Shown here piece by piece: positions 55,296 through 64,000 of a stretch of DNA of 64,000 nucleotides. A program made the position numbers and the translations under genes. Positions within the stretch are counted from its first letter, which is position 1; each line of letters starts with the position of its first letter. Source of the DNA: Thioploca sp. GTDB taxonomy: Bacteria > Pseudomonadota > Gammaproteobacteria > Beggiatoales > Beggiatoaceae. The notes beneath the pieces are model-generated. The model searched no databases. It was not told the origin of the DNA and saw only the letters and a list, made by a program, of their open reading frames with translations. The DNA lies in contig JAAUSR010000014.1 of assembly GCA_012032555.1 (NCBI GenBank), positions 1 through 64,000 of the forward strand. Reading direction: 5' to 3'.

Positions 55296-56065
55296 TCGAT
55301 GCACATGCTTTGATTGATCCCCAAGCCGAGTTGGATAGTCATGTTGAGGTTGGTCCTTACTCCATTATCGGTGCGAATGTCCAAATTGCAGCAGGCACTT
55401 GGATAGGGCCTCATGTGGTTATTAAAGGTCCAACTCGGATTGGATTTGATAATAAAATTTATCAATTTGCTTCACTGGGTGAAGATCCACAAGATAAGAA
55501 ATATGGTGGTGAACCAGATACACGCTTAGAAATTGGTGATCGGAATGTCATCCGTGAATATTGCACCATGAACCGAGGAACAGAACAAGGGGGTGGTGTC
55601 ACTCACATCGGTGATGATAATTGGATCATGGCCTATACACATTTTGCACATGATTGCCAAGTCGGCAATCAAACTATTTTTGCTAATGGTGCTTCCTTAG
55701 CCGGTCATGTTCGCATTGAAGATTACGTGATTTTAGGTGGTTTTACGTTGGTACATCAATTTTGTGTTATGGGCACACATAGCTTCTCTGGTGCCGGTTC
55801 AGTTATCTTCAAAGATGTACCCCCTTTTGTAACCGTATGGGGTAACCGAGCTGAAGCTTACGGAATTAATAAAGAAGGTTTAAGACGATGCGGTTTTAAT
55901 GCCGATACCATTCGCGCCTTACACCAGGCCTATAAAGTCATTTATAAGCAAAATTTAACGATAGAGCAAGCTATTGAAGAATTGAAAGATCTCAGTGAAC
56001 AATATGAAGAAGTTCGCCAATTGACAACATTCTTACAGCAATCAACTCGCGGTATTGTGCGCTAA
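55292..56065 (+). CDS. lpxA: UDP-N-acetylglucosamine acyltransferase LpxA
   Basis: 257 residues from TTG 55292 (LpxA N-termini read [14 protein letters not shown]); an in-frame ATG at 55268 lies inside fabZ and is unlikely. The left-handed beta-helix of hexapeptide repeats, [11 protein letters not shown] (catalytic His) and the C-terminal helical part are normal. It makes the first lipid A step. It overlaps fabZ by four bases. Confidence 0.95.
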   Translation: MIDAHALIDPQAELDSHVEVGPYSIIGANVQIAAGTWIGPHVVIKGPTRIGFDNKIYQFASLGEDPQDKKYGGEPDTRLEIGDRNVIREYCTMNRGTEQGGGVTHIGDDNWIMAYTHFAHDCQVGNQTIFANGASLAGHVRIEDYVILGGFTLVHQFCVMGTHSFSGAGSVIFKDVPPFVTVWGNRAEAYGINKEGLRRCGFNADTIRALHQAYKVIYKQNLTIEQAIEELKDLSEQYEEVRQLTTFLQQSTRGIVR

Positions 56066-56080
56066 GTTGGGAAGGGTTCA

Positions 56081-57238
56081 GTGCGGATTGGAATAGTTGC
56101 CGGTGAACTATCGGGTGACTTGTTAGGTAAGGGACTTATTCAGGTACTAAAAGCCTATCACCCAAATGCCATTATCGAAGGCATTGGTGGTCCTCAAATG
56201 ATTGCTGCCGGTTTTTACAGTCACTATCCCTTAGAAACCCTTTCAGTGATGGGATTGGTTGAAGTCATTAAACATTTTCCCCAACTAAAAAGATGCCGGG
56301 ATCACTTACAGACCTACTTTTTACAACATCCCCCCGATGTTTTTATTGGCATTGATGCCCCTGACTTTAATCTGGGTTTAGAACAGATTCTAAAATCAGC
56401 CGGTATTCCAACGGTACATTATGTTAGCCCTTCAGTGTGGGCTTGGCGACATTACCGCCTTAGTAAAATTGCGCGATCTTGTGATTTGATGCTGACCCTA
56501 TTTCCTTTTGAGGCCGATTATTACCAGCAACACGCTATTTCAGTACGATTTGTTGGACACCCTTTAGCCGACCAAATTCCTTTACAAACTGACCAACAAA
56601 CCGCTAGACAGCAATTAAATTTACCGCCAGCTGAAAAATGGGTCACCCTACTGCCTGGTAGCCGACGACATGAAGTGCTGCAATTAGGAATTCCCTTTTT
56701 ACAAACAGCACAATGGTTATTAACCTACTATCCACAAATGCGTTTCCTGGTACCATTAGCCAGTCATTCACTAAAAGAACTTTTCTGTCAACAATTAGCA
56801 CAAGTGGCTCCTAATCTGCCCCTAACTCTATTGATAGGACAATCTCATGAAGCCATGGCTGCCGCTGATGTCGTATTAACCGCCTCTGGAACCGCAACCT
56901 TAGAAGCCATGCTATTAAAGCGCCCAATGGTAGTGGCTTACCGTTTAGCAACGGTGACCTATTGGCTTGCTCGCTGGCTTGTTCATATTCCTTACTTTTC
57001 CTTACCTAATTTACTCGCTCAAGAGCAATTAGTAGCCGAATTTTTACAAGACCAAGTCACAGCAGAAAATCTAGGAATGGCACTATTATATTGGTTAGAA
57101 AACCCACCGGCGATTGAAACACTGCAAAGTCATTTTACGCAGTTACAGAAGCAATTACGTCTCGATGCCAATCAACAAGCTGCTCAAGCTGTTTTAGCCA
57201 TTATTAATCAAACTAAAATAGCTAAAGTAATTAACTAA
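56081..57238 (+). CDS. lpxB: Lipid-A-disaccharide synthase LpxB
   Basis: 385 residues. RIGIVAGELSGDLLG at the N-terminus, VHYVSPSVWAWRHYRLSKIARSCD near 108, and TASGTATLEAMLLKRPMVVAYR near 268. It joins lipid X and UDP-diacylglucosamine. The GTG start at 56081 follows GGGAAGGG. Its end overlaps the convergent ComEA-like gene by 8 bases. Confidence 0.96.
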   Translation: MRIGIVAGELSGDLLGKGLIQVLKAYHPNAIIEGIGGPQMIAAGFYSHYPLETLSVMGLVEVIKHFPQLKRCRDHLQTYFLQHPPDVFIGIDAPDFNLGLEQILKSAGIPTVHYVSPSVWAWRHYRLSKIARSCDLMLTLFPFEADYYQQHAISVRFVGHPLADQIPLQTDQQTARQQLNLPPAEKWVTLLPGSRRHEVLQLGIPFLQTAQWLLTYYPQMRFLVPLASHSLKELFCQQLAQVAPNLPLTLLIGQSHEAMAAADVVLTASGTATLEAMLLKRPMVVAYRLATVTYWLARWLVHIPYFSLPNLLAQEQLVAEFLQDQVTAENLGMALLYWLENPPAIETLQSHFTQLQKQLRLDANQQAAQAVLAIINQTKIAKVIN

Positions 57239-57761
57239 TCCGTGCGTTTTCCCAAGTTTTTACCATAATCTTGTCTTTTTTAAGACTGACTAACCATGCT
57301 CTTATAAAAATAAATAGACTAATACAAAACAAGGGAAGAATGAGGATGCTATCCCAAAATAGAGAATAGGTTACTAAACGGCGAAACTTTGCTATGGGTG
57401 GCGACAAATCCAGCGGAGGATAATAGGCTTCATGGAGTAAAGCAAGTTGTTGAGAGCTATTATTGCCGATGGCTATTTTTTCCCAATTACGTTCCAGTGT
57501 TTTTGGTCCAATACCATACACTTCTAATAATTGCTCTGGGTACATAAAACGACCTATCTTCTGCCGATATTCAACAATCCGTTGCGCTTTAACTGGGCCC
57601 ACATAAGCTAATTCTCGGGCTAATTCCTCAGCACTAGCGGTATTAATATCAATAGCCAGCCCTAATCGGTAAATGAATAAATTAATGATAATTGCTATCG
57701 AAACTAAAATAAACTGGGTATTTACTATGTACTTGACTATATTTCTAATGGGTTGGCTCAT
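57231..57761 (-). CDS. ComEA-like helix-hairpin-helix membrane protein
   Basis: 176 residues. An N-terminal membrane helix (about 17-36), then a double helix-hairpin-helix region INTASAEELARELAYVGPVKAQRIVEYR and YGIGPKTLERNW, and a second membrane helix (about 137-160). The HhH part matches ComEA/OmpC-like DNA-binding modules. The terminal second membrane segment is not typical of ComEA. It may bind DNA at the envelope. It overlaps the lpxB end by 8 bases, tail to tail. Confidence 0.75.
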   Translation of the reverse strand: MSQPIRNIVKYIVNTQFILVSIAIIINLFIYRLGLAIDINTASAEELARELAYVGPVKAQRIVEYRQKIGRFMYPEQLLEVYGIGPKTLERNWEKIAIGNNSSQQLALLHEAYYPPLDLSPPIAKFRRLVTYSLFWDSILILPLFCISLFIFIRAWLVSLKKDKIMVKTWENARIS

Positions 57762-57832
57762 TTTTAAGTAAAATTTTCTTCACGGGTTAGCGTAGTATAA
57801 TTCACTCTAGCCGCTATAGTTTCTTAGGTGAG

Positions 57833-60105
57833 CTAATTATTGCTTGTTATAGCAACTACTTCAATAATTTGTCCAAAACTGATACTAGCATCATTGGTGG
57901 GTAACTGTTCCATTAAATAAACGCTAAAATCGGCTTCCTCAAGTAATCGCTTTGCCAATTCAGTTAAGCGACGATTTTGAAAAACACCACCACCTAATCC
58001 CACCGGCCCAATAGCATATAAAGTTCGTAGCTGTTTAGCTTGGTTAAGTATGGCGTGTGCTAGACTATTGTGAAAAACGGCTGATTTTTCTGCTATGGAA
58101 TTGCCGCTAGTTAGCAAATACTCGATTACCGGTGACCAATCGGTTTGCCACAAACCGGTTGAATTTAAACTCAAAGGTAATTCAAGGTAAGTAGTTGAAT
58201 CATTACTCGCCGATTCTAACAACATCGGCCCTTGCCCTTCAAAGTTAGCCGTGTGTAATATCCCCGTTAAAGCCGCTGCCGCATCAAATAAGCGTCCTAC
58301 TGCGGTCGTTTGCGGACAATTAAACCGTTGTTGCCAAGCTTGATAAAGTAACTCGGTGTTATCAACGGGAACTTGATGCCAGGAGGAATTCATCTCCCAA
58401 CACAAGGCTAAGGCGCTACGCCAAGGCTCACGTCCGGCTTTCTCACCACCTGGTAAATAAAAAGGGCGTAAACTGGCTAGCCGTTGCCAGTGACCCGGTT
58501 GGCCATATAACGCTTCACCACCCCATAACGTCCCATCGACGCCCAAACCAACGCCATCCCAAGTAAAAATTAACCACGGTTGTTCATGAGGAAATTCTCC
58601 AGCTAAAGCTGAGGCATGCGCATGATGGTGAAAAACGGGTATCACCGGGAGACGACTTTGTTTAGCCCAGCGACTGCTTCCATAGTTGGGATGAGCATCA
58701 CTAGCAACTATTGCTGCTTTGACGCCATAAAGGTTTTGAAAATCGTCAATCAATTGGGTAAATACGTCGAGACTACGAGGTGCGTCTAAATCACCAATAT
58801 GAGGTGATACCACCACGCGATTATCCCAAGCGAGTGCAATTGTATTTTTGAGATGAGAGCCAACGGCTAACACCGGTTGTGGCAAAACGTGTGGCAAATT
58901 CAATTCCACTGGCGCACTACCCCGTCCTAATCGGAGTGGCCGTGGTTTTCCGGCAATGGTTCTATACACCGAATCATCCGCCGGGCGCACGATAGGACGA
59001 TTGTGGTGTAAAAAAGCCTCCGCTACTTGGGATAAATGTTGTTCAACTTCGGCATTAGCCGTTAAAACCGGTTCCCCGCTGAGATTCGCAGAGGTCGCAA
59101 TGACCGGTACCGCCAAATCGTCTAAAAGCAAATGATGTAGCGGACTATACGGTAACATCACGCCAATTTCTGCTAATCCTGGAGCGATTTGGGCGGATAG
59201 CGAATAGTGAGCTTGTTTACGAGCTAGCACAATCGGACGTTGTGGATCTTGCAGTAAAGTGGATTCACCTGCCGTTACTTCGATTCCGACCAACTCGGCG
59301 CTCATTTGCCAAGCCGTTAAAGGTAACATCACCGCTAGCGGTTTAGCTAGACGTGGTTTTTTTTGCCGGAGCCGTAATATCGCTGCCTCATTATCAGCCA
59401 CGCATAGCAATGATAACCACCAATGCCTTTCACTGCGACAATTTGACCGGCTTGCAATGCTTGCACTGCCGCAGTTAACGCCGCAGCGGTATCGCGTATC
59501 TGCGTCGCTTGCTGATGAAAATACAGTTGTGGTCCACAGCGCTGGCAAGCCAGCGGTTGCGCATGAAAGCGACGGTCCACCGGCTGATGATATTCATTAG
59601 CACACTCAGCACATAAAGTAAAATCCGCCATGCTGGTATGAGGACGATCATAAGGCAAATGGTGAATTAAGGTATAACGCGGGCCACATTGAGTACAATT
59701 AATAAACGGATAACGATAACGTCGATCTTGAGGATCATGTAATTCGGCTAGACAATCCTGACAGGTAAAATAATCTGGTGGAACATGAATTTGCTTACCC
59801 TCCGCCACTTCACTGGCGCGAATCGTAAAAGTTGTTAATTCTTCCAGTGGACAAGGACTACAAGATACGATTTGTGGTTGCGCTAATGGTGGTGCTTGAG
59901 GAATTAAATGGGCTAAAAAAGTGTGTACTGCCACAGCCGTGCCTTGTACTCGTATTTCAACCTGTCCTACTTGGTTTTTAACCCAGCCAACTAAGTTACA
60001 TTGCGTTGCTAACCGATAAATATAGGGTCGAAAGCCAACACCTTGCACTCGACCGGTCAGAATCACTTGTTGAGCAATAAATTGATTCACTGCATCAATA
60101 CTCAT
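57833..60105 (-). CDS. hypF: Carbamoyltransferase HypF, one frameshift
   Basis: HypF matures the [NiFe] hydrogenase CN ligands from carbamoyl phosphate. N-terminal acylphosphatase domain (GRVQGVGFRPYIYRLA), zinc fingers CQDC..CTQCGPRYT..CAEC..CQRCGP, a YrdC domain, and a Kae1-like C-terminal with FHHHAHASALAGE and GPVGLGGGVFQN. The N-terminal part (59347-60105) reads GIGGYHC, and the C-terminal part (57833-59548) resumes at LLCVADNEAA. One T missing near 59407-59412 (CATTGC for CATTTGC) accounts for the break. Restoring it gives about 757 residues. It starts 2 bases after the fumarase stop. Confidence 0.85.
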
Positions 60106-60106
60106 T

Positions 60107-61630
60107 TTATTGCGGCAAACGGGTTAACTTCCCTATCTTCCCTCGCCATTCGGCTGGACCGAGTTGGTGAATTGAATGACCCGAGGTGTCTACTGCCACC
60201 ATGACTGGCATCTCTTCGACTTCAAATTCATAGATGGCTTCCATCCCCAAATCAGCAAAAGCCACGACTCGTGCGGAACGAATCGCTTTAGAAACCAGAT
60301 AAGCGGCTCCACCTACTGCGGTTAAATAAACGGCTTGGTATTTTTTAATCACATCAATAGCTTGTTGGCCACGTTCCGCTTTGCCAATCATTCCCATCAG
60401 CTTGGCGGTTCCCAACATGATTTCGGTAAATTTATCCATCCGCGTGGCGGTAGTGGGACCAGCTGGACCAACCACTTCATCCCGCACCGCGTCGACCGGA
60501 CCAACATAGTAAATAAAGCGATTAGTAAAATCCAGACCGGTGGGGAGCGGTTGATGTTGAGCAAACAGATCCGCCAGGCGTTGGTGAGCGGCATCACGAC
60601 CGGTTAATAATTTGCCACTGAGCAATAAACGTTCACCGGGCTGCCATTGAATTATCTCGGCTTTAGTGACCGTATTGAGGTTCACCCGGCGAGTGCTTAA
60701 TCCCTTTTCCCAGGTAACTTGAGGCCAATCTTCTAAACGCGGTGGTGTCAACTGCGCCGGACCACGACCATCCAACACCAAATGCGCATGACGAGTAGCT
60801 GCACAATTCGGAATCATCGCAACGGGTAAAGAAGCCGCATGAGTTGGATAATCCAGGATTTTGACATCAAGCACAGTCGTTAAGCCGCCTAAACCTTGAG
60901 CACCAATCCCCAAAGCATTGACTTTTTCATATAATTCTAAGCGTAGTTCTTCAAGACGGTTGTGGGCACCACGAGTTCGGAGTTCGTGAATATCAATCGG
61001 TGCGAGGAGAGATTCTTTCGCCAATAACATCGCCTTCTCCGCCGTGCCGCCTATCCCAATACCCAAAATTCCCGGTGGGCACCATCCCGCGCCCATTTGT
61101 GGAACTGTTTTCAGAACCCACTCAACGAGGTTATCACTGGGATTTAACATCGCCAATTTGGCTTTATTTTCCGAACCACCGCCTTTCGCCGCTAGGTTAA
61201 TTTCAACAGTATCACCAGGCACCACCTCCATATGAATCACGGCTGGCGTATTATCTTGCGTATTTTGTCGCCTTCCAACCGGATCGGTCAGAATGGAAGC
61301 GCGTAACCGATTATGGGGATCCATATAAGCACGACGCACACCTTCATTGACCATAGCGGTAAGGCTCATGGTGGCTTCCCAATGAACATTCATGCCGATT
61401 TTCAAAAATACCACCGCGATCCCGGTATCCTGACAAAGGGGACGATGTCCCTCGGCACTCATCCGAGAATTCACTAAAATTTGCGCCATCGCTTCTTTAG
61501 CCGCCGCCGAATCCTCCCGCTCATAAGCTTTGCCTAAAGCTTGAATGTAATCGACTGGATGATAATAAGAAATAAACTGAAAAGCCTCAGCAATACTTTG
61601 AATTAAATCGTCTTCACGGATAATGGTCAT
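60107..61630 (-). CDS. Class I (iron-sulfur) fumarate hydratase
   Basis: 507 residues with both alpha and beta parts fused, as in E. coli FumA/FumB. Conserved blocks are RPLCQDTGIAVVFL near 63 (Cys ligand), CPPGILGIGIGGT near 187 (Cys ligand) and AATRHAHLVLDGRGPA with PNCAATRH (Cys ligand). It converts fumarate and malate in the TCA cycle and is oxygen-sensitive. It lies directly upstream of hypF. Confidence 0.93.
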   Translation of the reverse strand: MTIIREDDLIQSIAEAFQFISYYHPVDYIQALGKAYEREDSAAAKEAMAQILVNSRMSAEGHRPLCQDTGIAVVFLKIGMNVHWEATMSLTAMVNEGVRRAYMDPHNRLRASILTDPVGRRQNTQDNTPAVIHMEVVPGDTVEINLAAKGGGSENKAKLAMLNPSDNLVEWVLKTVPQMGAGWCPPGILGIGIGGTAEKAMLLAKESLLAPIDIHELRTRGAHNRLEELRLELYEKVNALGIGAQGLGGLTTVLDVKILDYPTHAASLPVAMIPNCAATRHAHLVLDGRGPAQLTPPRLEDWPQVTWEKGLSTRRVNLNTVTKAEIIQWQPGERLLLSGKLLTGRDAAHQRLADLFAQHQPLPTGLDFTNRFIYYVGPVDAVRDEVVGPAGPTTATRMDKFTEIMLGTAKLMGMIGKAERGQQAIDVIKKYQAVYLTAVGGAAYLVSKAIRSARVVAFADLGMEAIYEFEVEEMPVMVAVDTSGHSIHQLGPAEWRGKIGKLTRLPQ

Positions 61631-61722
61631 AATCTATAGCTCGTTATGGTGATTAACTTATTCAAGAAGATAGTTTGCCTCACTCAACCAGTATAATAAA
61701 ATAAAATAATAAAATTGCGTAG

Positions 61723-61749
61723 GTTGGGTAGAGCGCAGCGAAACCCAAC
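61723..61749. repeat. Isolated hairpin GTTGGGT/ACCCAAC
   Basis: 7-bp perfect stem with an internal GCGCAGCG-type loop, like the core of MITE family 1 but without its TIRs, 80 bases upstream of copy C and about 95 bases upstream of the fumarase start. Confidence 0.5.
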
Positions 61750-61833
61750 ATTGATGGGATGTTTGCTCGGTTGAGGCTAATGTCGGTTACCCGACCATTG
61801 AATTAAAAGACGAGTCAGCTATCAGGTTCTTGT

Positions 61834-61958
61834 AATGCGAATGAAGAGCTAAAATATTAGCCTACCAATCAATAAATTAGGTAGGTTGGGTCGAGCGCAG
61901 CGAAACCCAACAAACTTATTTTTCAATGAGTTAAATATGTTAGCACTTAATTGGCATT
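61834..61958. repeat. MITE family 1, copy C (125 bp)
   Basis: TIRs AATGCGAATGAAG (61834-61846) and CTTAATTGGCATT (61946-61958) flanked by GT on both sides, a possible 2-bp target duplication. The core has the same GTTGGGT...ACCCAAC hairpin as copies A and B. Confidence 0.8.
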
Positions 61959-62024
61959 GTATTTCACTTCGTTACATTCAGGCTACGATTCAATTCCATT
62001 AAGTGAAGTAATAAGTCATGAACA

Positions 62025-62070
62025 CAAAAAATAACGCCCGGTGCGCTAGATCTCAGTCGTAACGCACCGG
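62025..62070 (-). terminator. Rho-independent terminator of the second surface protein
   Basis: On the minus strand the stem CCGGTGCG / CGCACCGG (62063-62070 and 62038-62045) is followed by GCGTTATTTTTTG. It lies 14 bases after the stop codon of the gene at 62084. Confidence 0.75.
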
Positions 62071-62083
62071 TTTGTTTGGTAGA

Positions 62084-64000
62084 TTAATTAGTTATAGCAA
62101 TTTTAATCACTTTATCACTGACAGTGACGGTACCATCCTCCAAACGGTAACCTAGATGAATTTCAATAATGCCGGCTGGAGCGGCTAATTTACCTTGATA
62201 GATTTCCACTGTTTGAATGGGTTCCAAAATATCTTCTTTGAAAGCCAGTAAACTGGTAAAGTTGCCATCCCAAGGTAATACCTGATTGTTAGCGTCTAAT
62301 CTATAGAGAGCTGGCTTACGGTTAGGCGAATCAGCGGACGTATAAGCGACATACACAATAAAACCGGCTAATTGCCCAACTTGTTTGGGATCAACGCAGA
62401 TAGTAGCACGTATCTTCACGGGTTCTGAAGAATTGACAGTGAGTTCTTGCTGGAAAGTCTCTGAAGTAGCGGCAGCACCACCGGCGAGTTGCGCACTCGT
62501 TGCCACGATTTTTCCTTGCGAATCGGTAGCAATGGCGCCAAGTTGGGGAAGTTCAGTGTTGCAAGTCGTAATAACTTCCGTATTCTGAGACATCGTCGCG
62601 TGTTTACTGTCAGTAGCTGTGAGATCGACCTGTCTCGGATCCTCAGCAAAATTGACAAATTGCACCCCGTCACCAAAAGTCACTTGATCTTCAAACTGGA
62701 CATTCTTGCCAATTTTTACATGGGAAAGGTGACTATTAGCTTTAACCGTTAGCTCTTCTAGTAAAGCTGGTGCTGTTGCTTCGCCGACAATTTCTCCCTG
62801 AACATAGCCACCAGTGATGTGGGTATCGGCTGCTAAGTGGACATTGATAAAAGTGCCACCGACTTGACTGTTATTGGTAACGATTCCAGCTAGAGTTCCG
62901 CCATCGACTTGAGCACCCACGAAAGTGAAATCCGCCAGCGTACCTTTATTGACAATATAACCCGTCAGCCTGCCTCCGGTTAACAGCGTATCCGGTTGAA
63001 GGGTTACTTGAGAGACAATTCCTTGGTTGTTAATCACACCGGCTAATTGACCACCGGCTACTTTCGCGTCGGTTCCCAGTGCGGCGTTGGTTAAGGTATG
63101 TCCATTATTTTTACACAGGTAATCAATTTCACCCGTCGGTGGACAAGAAGTTAACCCTGAAATGTTAGAAATTACAGTCGTTTGAGTTACTTCAGGTGGC
63201 GGAACAGCGGGGAATGGCGGAACAACGGGTTCATCTGCTTTTGCCACTGTCGGGGTAGAGATTTCCTGATCGACTATTGGAACCGTCACTGGTGGCGATG
63301 TAGGCATTATCTCTATGGGTTGAGAATCACTCTCGGTATTCTTTCCTGCAACCGTGATGGTGATTGGCAAAACTTTCGTCATGTTAGGATCGTTTTGCGA
63401 AGTTGCTGTGACTGCCAAGGTGTTAGTTGCCCCGGATTCGGTTGATAAAGCAATTTCGAGTGCTACTTTCTTGGTTTCTGATATTTTCACTGGCAGCGGC
63501 ATAGTTGGCAAGCCGTTGACAATTAAATTAGCTGGATTATCAGTCACTTTCAGTTCATAGGTATCCGCATTGGAACCGTTGTTAGTCAGTTCTAATTCCA
63601 GCGGTAAAATAGCGCCGGGTTCGCCGGAAAGTTGTGATGAGGTGGTGGTGAAAGCAAAATCATGTGAAGTAGTTCCCACTGTCAGCAGCATTTCTTCGAT
63701 AACACTCGGATCAACTTGAGAAGTTGCGGTGATAGTCATAACGCTCTTAGCACCCGATTCCGCTGGTAATGTCAGATTTAGGTTTAAATGGGCACTTTCT
63801 AATTTATTCAGTGAAACCGAAGTCGGTAACAGTTCTAAAGCCCAGTTCGCTGAATTACTCGTCTTTAAAGTATAAGTATCTATCTCATTACCTTTATTAG
63901 TTAGGGTTAACGGAATCGATAAAGTCGAACCGGGTTCGCCAAACCATTGATTAGTCTCCGTGGTTAGAGCCACCGCATGTATCGTTGCTTGAGCGACAGC
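62084..64000 (-). CDS. Second surface protein sharing the C-terminal solenoid module (5' end outside window)
   Basis: The frame is open to the window edge (at least 638 residues) and the start is not in the window; the GTG at 63973 is only an internal in-frame codon. Two NEW3-like Ig domains occur (GEPGSTLSIPLTLTNKGNE near 12 and GEPGAILPLELELTNNGS near 120 from that GTG). A Thr/Pro linker follows, then a GG-x-L-x-G-x-I-x-N solenoid (about 275-440) and an end domain with LGAIATDSQGKIVATSAQL and YRLEDGTV. The parts after the Ig domains correspond closely to the last 600 residues of the giant protein at 31877. Presumably exported; a signal peptide would lie outside. Confidence 0.75.
   Translation of the reverse strand, partial: AVAQATIHAVALTTETNQWFGEPGSTLSIPLTLTNKGNEIDTYTLKTSNSANWALELLPTSVSLNKLESAHLNLNLTLPAESGAKSVMTITATSQVDPSVIEEMLLTVGTTSHDFAFTTTSSQLSGEPGAILPLELELTNNGSNADTYELKVTDNPANLIVNGLPTMPLPVKISETKKVALEIALSTESGATNTLAVTATSQNDPNMTKVLPITITVAGKNTESDSQPIEIMPTSPPVTVPIVDQEISTPTVAKADEPVVPPFPAVPPPEVTQTTVISNISGLTSCPPTGEIDYLCKNNGHTLTNAALGTDAKVAGGQLAGVINNQGIVSQVTLQPDTLLTGGRLTGYIVNKGTLADFTFVGAQVDGGTLAGIVTNNSQVGGTFINVHLAADTHITGGYVQGEIVGEATAPALLEELTVKANSHLSHVKIGKNVQFEDQVTFGDGVQFVNFAEDPRQVDLTATDSKHATMSQNTEVITTCNTELPQLGAIATDSQGKIVATSAQLAGGAAATSETFQQELTVNSSEPVKIRATICVDPKQVGQLAGFIVYVAYTSADSPNRKPALYRLDANNQVLPWDGNFTSLLAFKEDILEPIQTVEIYQGKLAAPAGIIEIHLGYRLEDGTVTVSDKVIKIAITN

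Larger units (their letters stand above)
61631..62083. other. Intergenic region with MITE C and terminator
   Basis: About 450 bases with no gene. It contains the GTTGGGT/ACCCAAC hairpin at 61723-61749, MITE copy C at 61834-61958, and the terminator of the downstream-oriented surface protein at 62025-62070. Confidence 0.65.

Noticed and set aside
1-64000. CRISPR arrays, tRNA or rRNA genes
   Set aside because: No regularly spaced repeats with unique spacers were seen; the only tandem array is the 26-bp one, which has no spacers. No cloverleaf or rRNA sequence was recognised.

Overview
The window is bacterial chromosome from a gammaproteobacterium. The evidence is the gene order rpsB-tsf-pyrH-frr-uppS-cdsA-dxr-rseP-bamA-skp-lpxD-fabZ-lpxA-lpxB, a lipid A/outer-membrane programme, a trimeric-type porin, and a ydbH/ydbL pair. 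Moderate-to-low GC, WD40/TPR remnants, many Uma2, DUF4160/DUF2442 and UPF0175/DUF3368 genes, short palindromic intergenic repeats and huge repeat-rich surface proteins fit the large filamentous sulfur bacteria (Beggiatoa/Thioploca group). That placement is inference from gene style; no rRNA is present to prove it.

Layout. 1-3.3 kb: a broken WD40/TPR gene, then a strip of small accessory genes (UPF0175-DUF3368 toxin-antitoxin-like pair, DUF4160-DUF2442 pair, Uma2 nuclease). 3.4-12.2 kb, minus strand: valS followed by a partial type II secretion block (gspM-like, gspE, gspF, gspD). 12.6-20.3 kb, plus strand: hemW, ydbH-like, ydbL-like lipoprotein, a PolB-like exonuclease, ppx/gppA and a porin. 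hemH is convergent with the porin and appears to use an ATT start codon. 21.7-31.8 kb is accessory and decaying: a dead IS1634-type element, a candidate structured RNA, a coiled-coil nuclease-like gene, a methyltransferase remnant, a Uma2 gene truncated by a 126-bp MITE, and an AsnB-like / LEA14-like lipoprotein / DGQHR-protein group. 31.9-39.1 kb holds a 1987-residue LRR/G8/beta-solenoid surface protein and a dead IS630 element. Both lie between two copies of the 5' end of a glycerate kinase gene: a 31.3-kb remnant and the intact gene at 39.2 kb. 40.5-42.9 kb, minus strand: moeB-moaD-moaE and map. 43.2-57.2 kb: the rpsB to lpxB core block. 57.2-61.6 kb, minus strand: a ComEA-like membrane protein, hypF and class I fumarase. 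The window ends inside a second surface protein that shares its C-terminal module with the giant LRR protein.

Several genes that should be intact carry single-base frameshifts: tsf twice, hypF once, the WD40/TPR gene at least twice. Three of the four datable lesions are one-base losses in or next to A or T runs. Because tsf is essential, sequencing error is the first explanation there. Three copies of one MITE family (terminal repeat AATGCSAATTAAG) and two copies of a second family (AATGCCATTAA) are dispersed through the window.

The most original material is (i) the shared C-terminal beta-solenoid module of two large exported proteins, (ii) the operon-like AsnB-like/LEA14/DGQHR group, (iii) the structured-RNA candidate near 23.7 kb, and (iv) the ATT-initiated hemH. 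No CRISPR array, rRNA or tRNA was seen.
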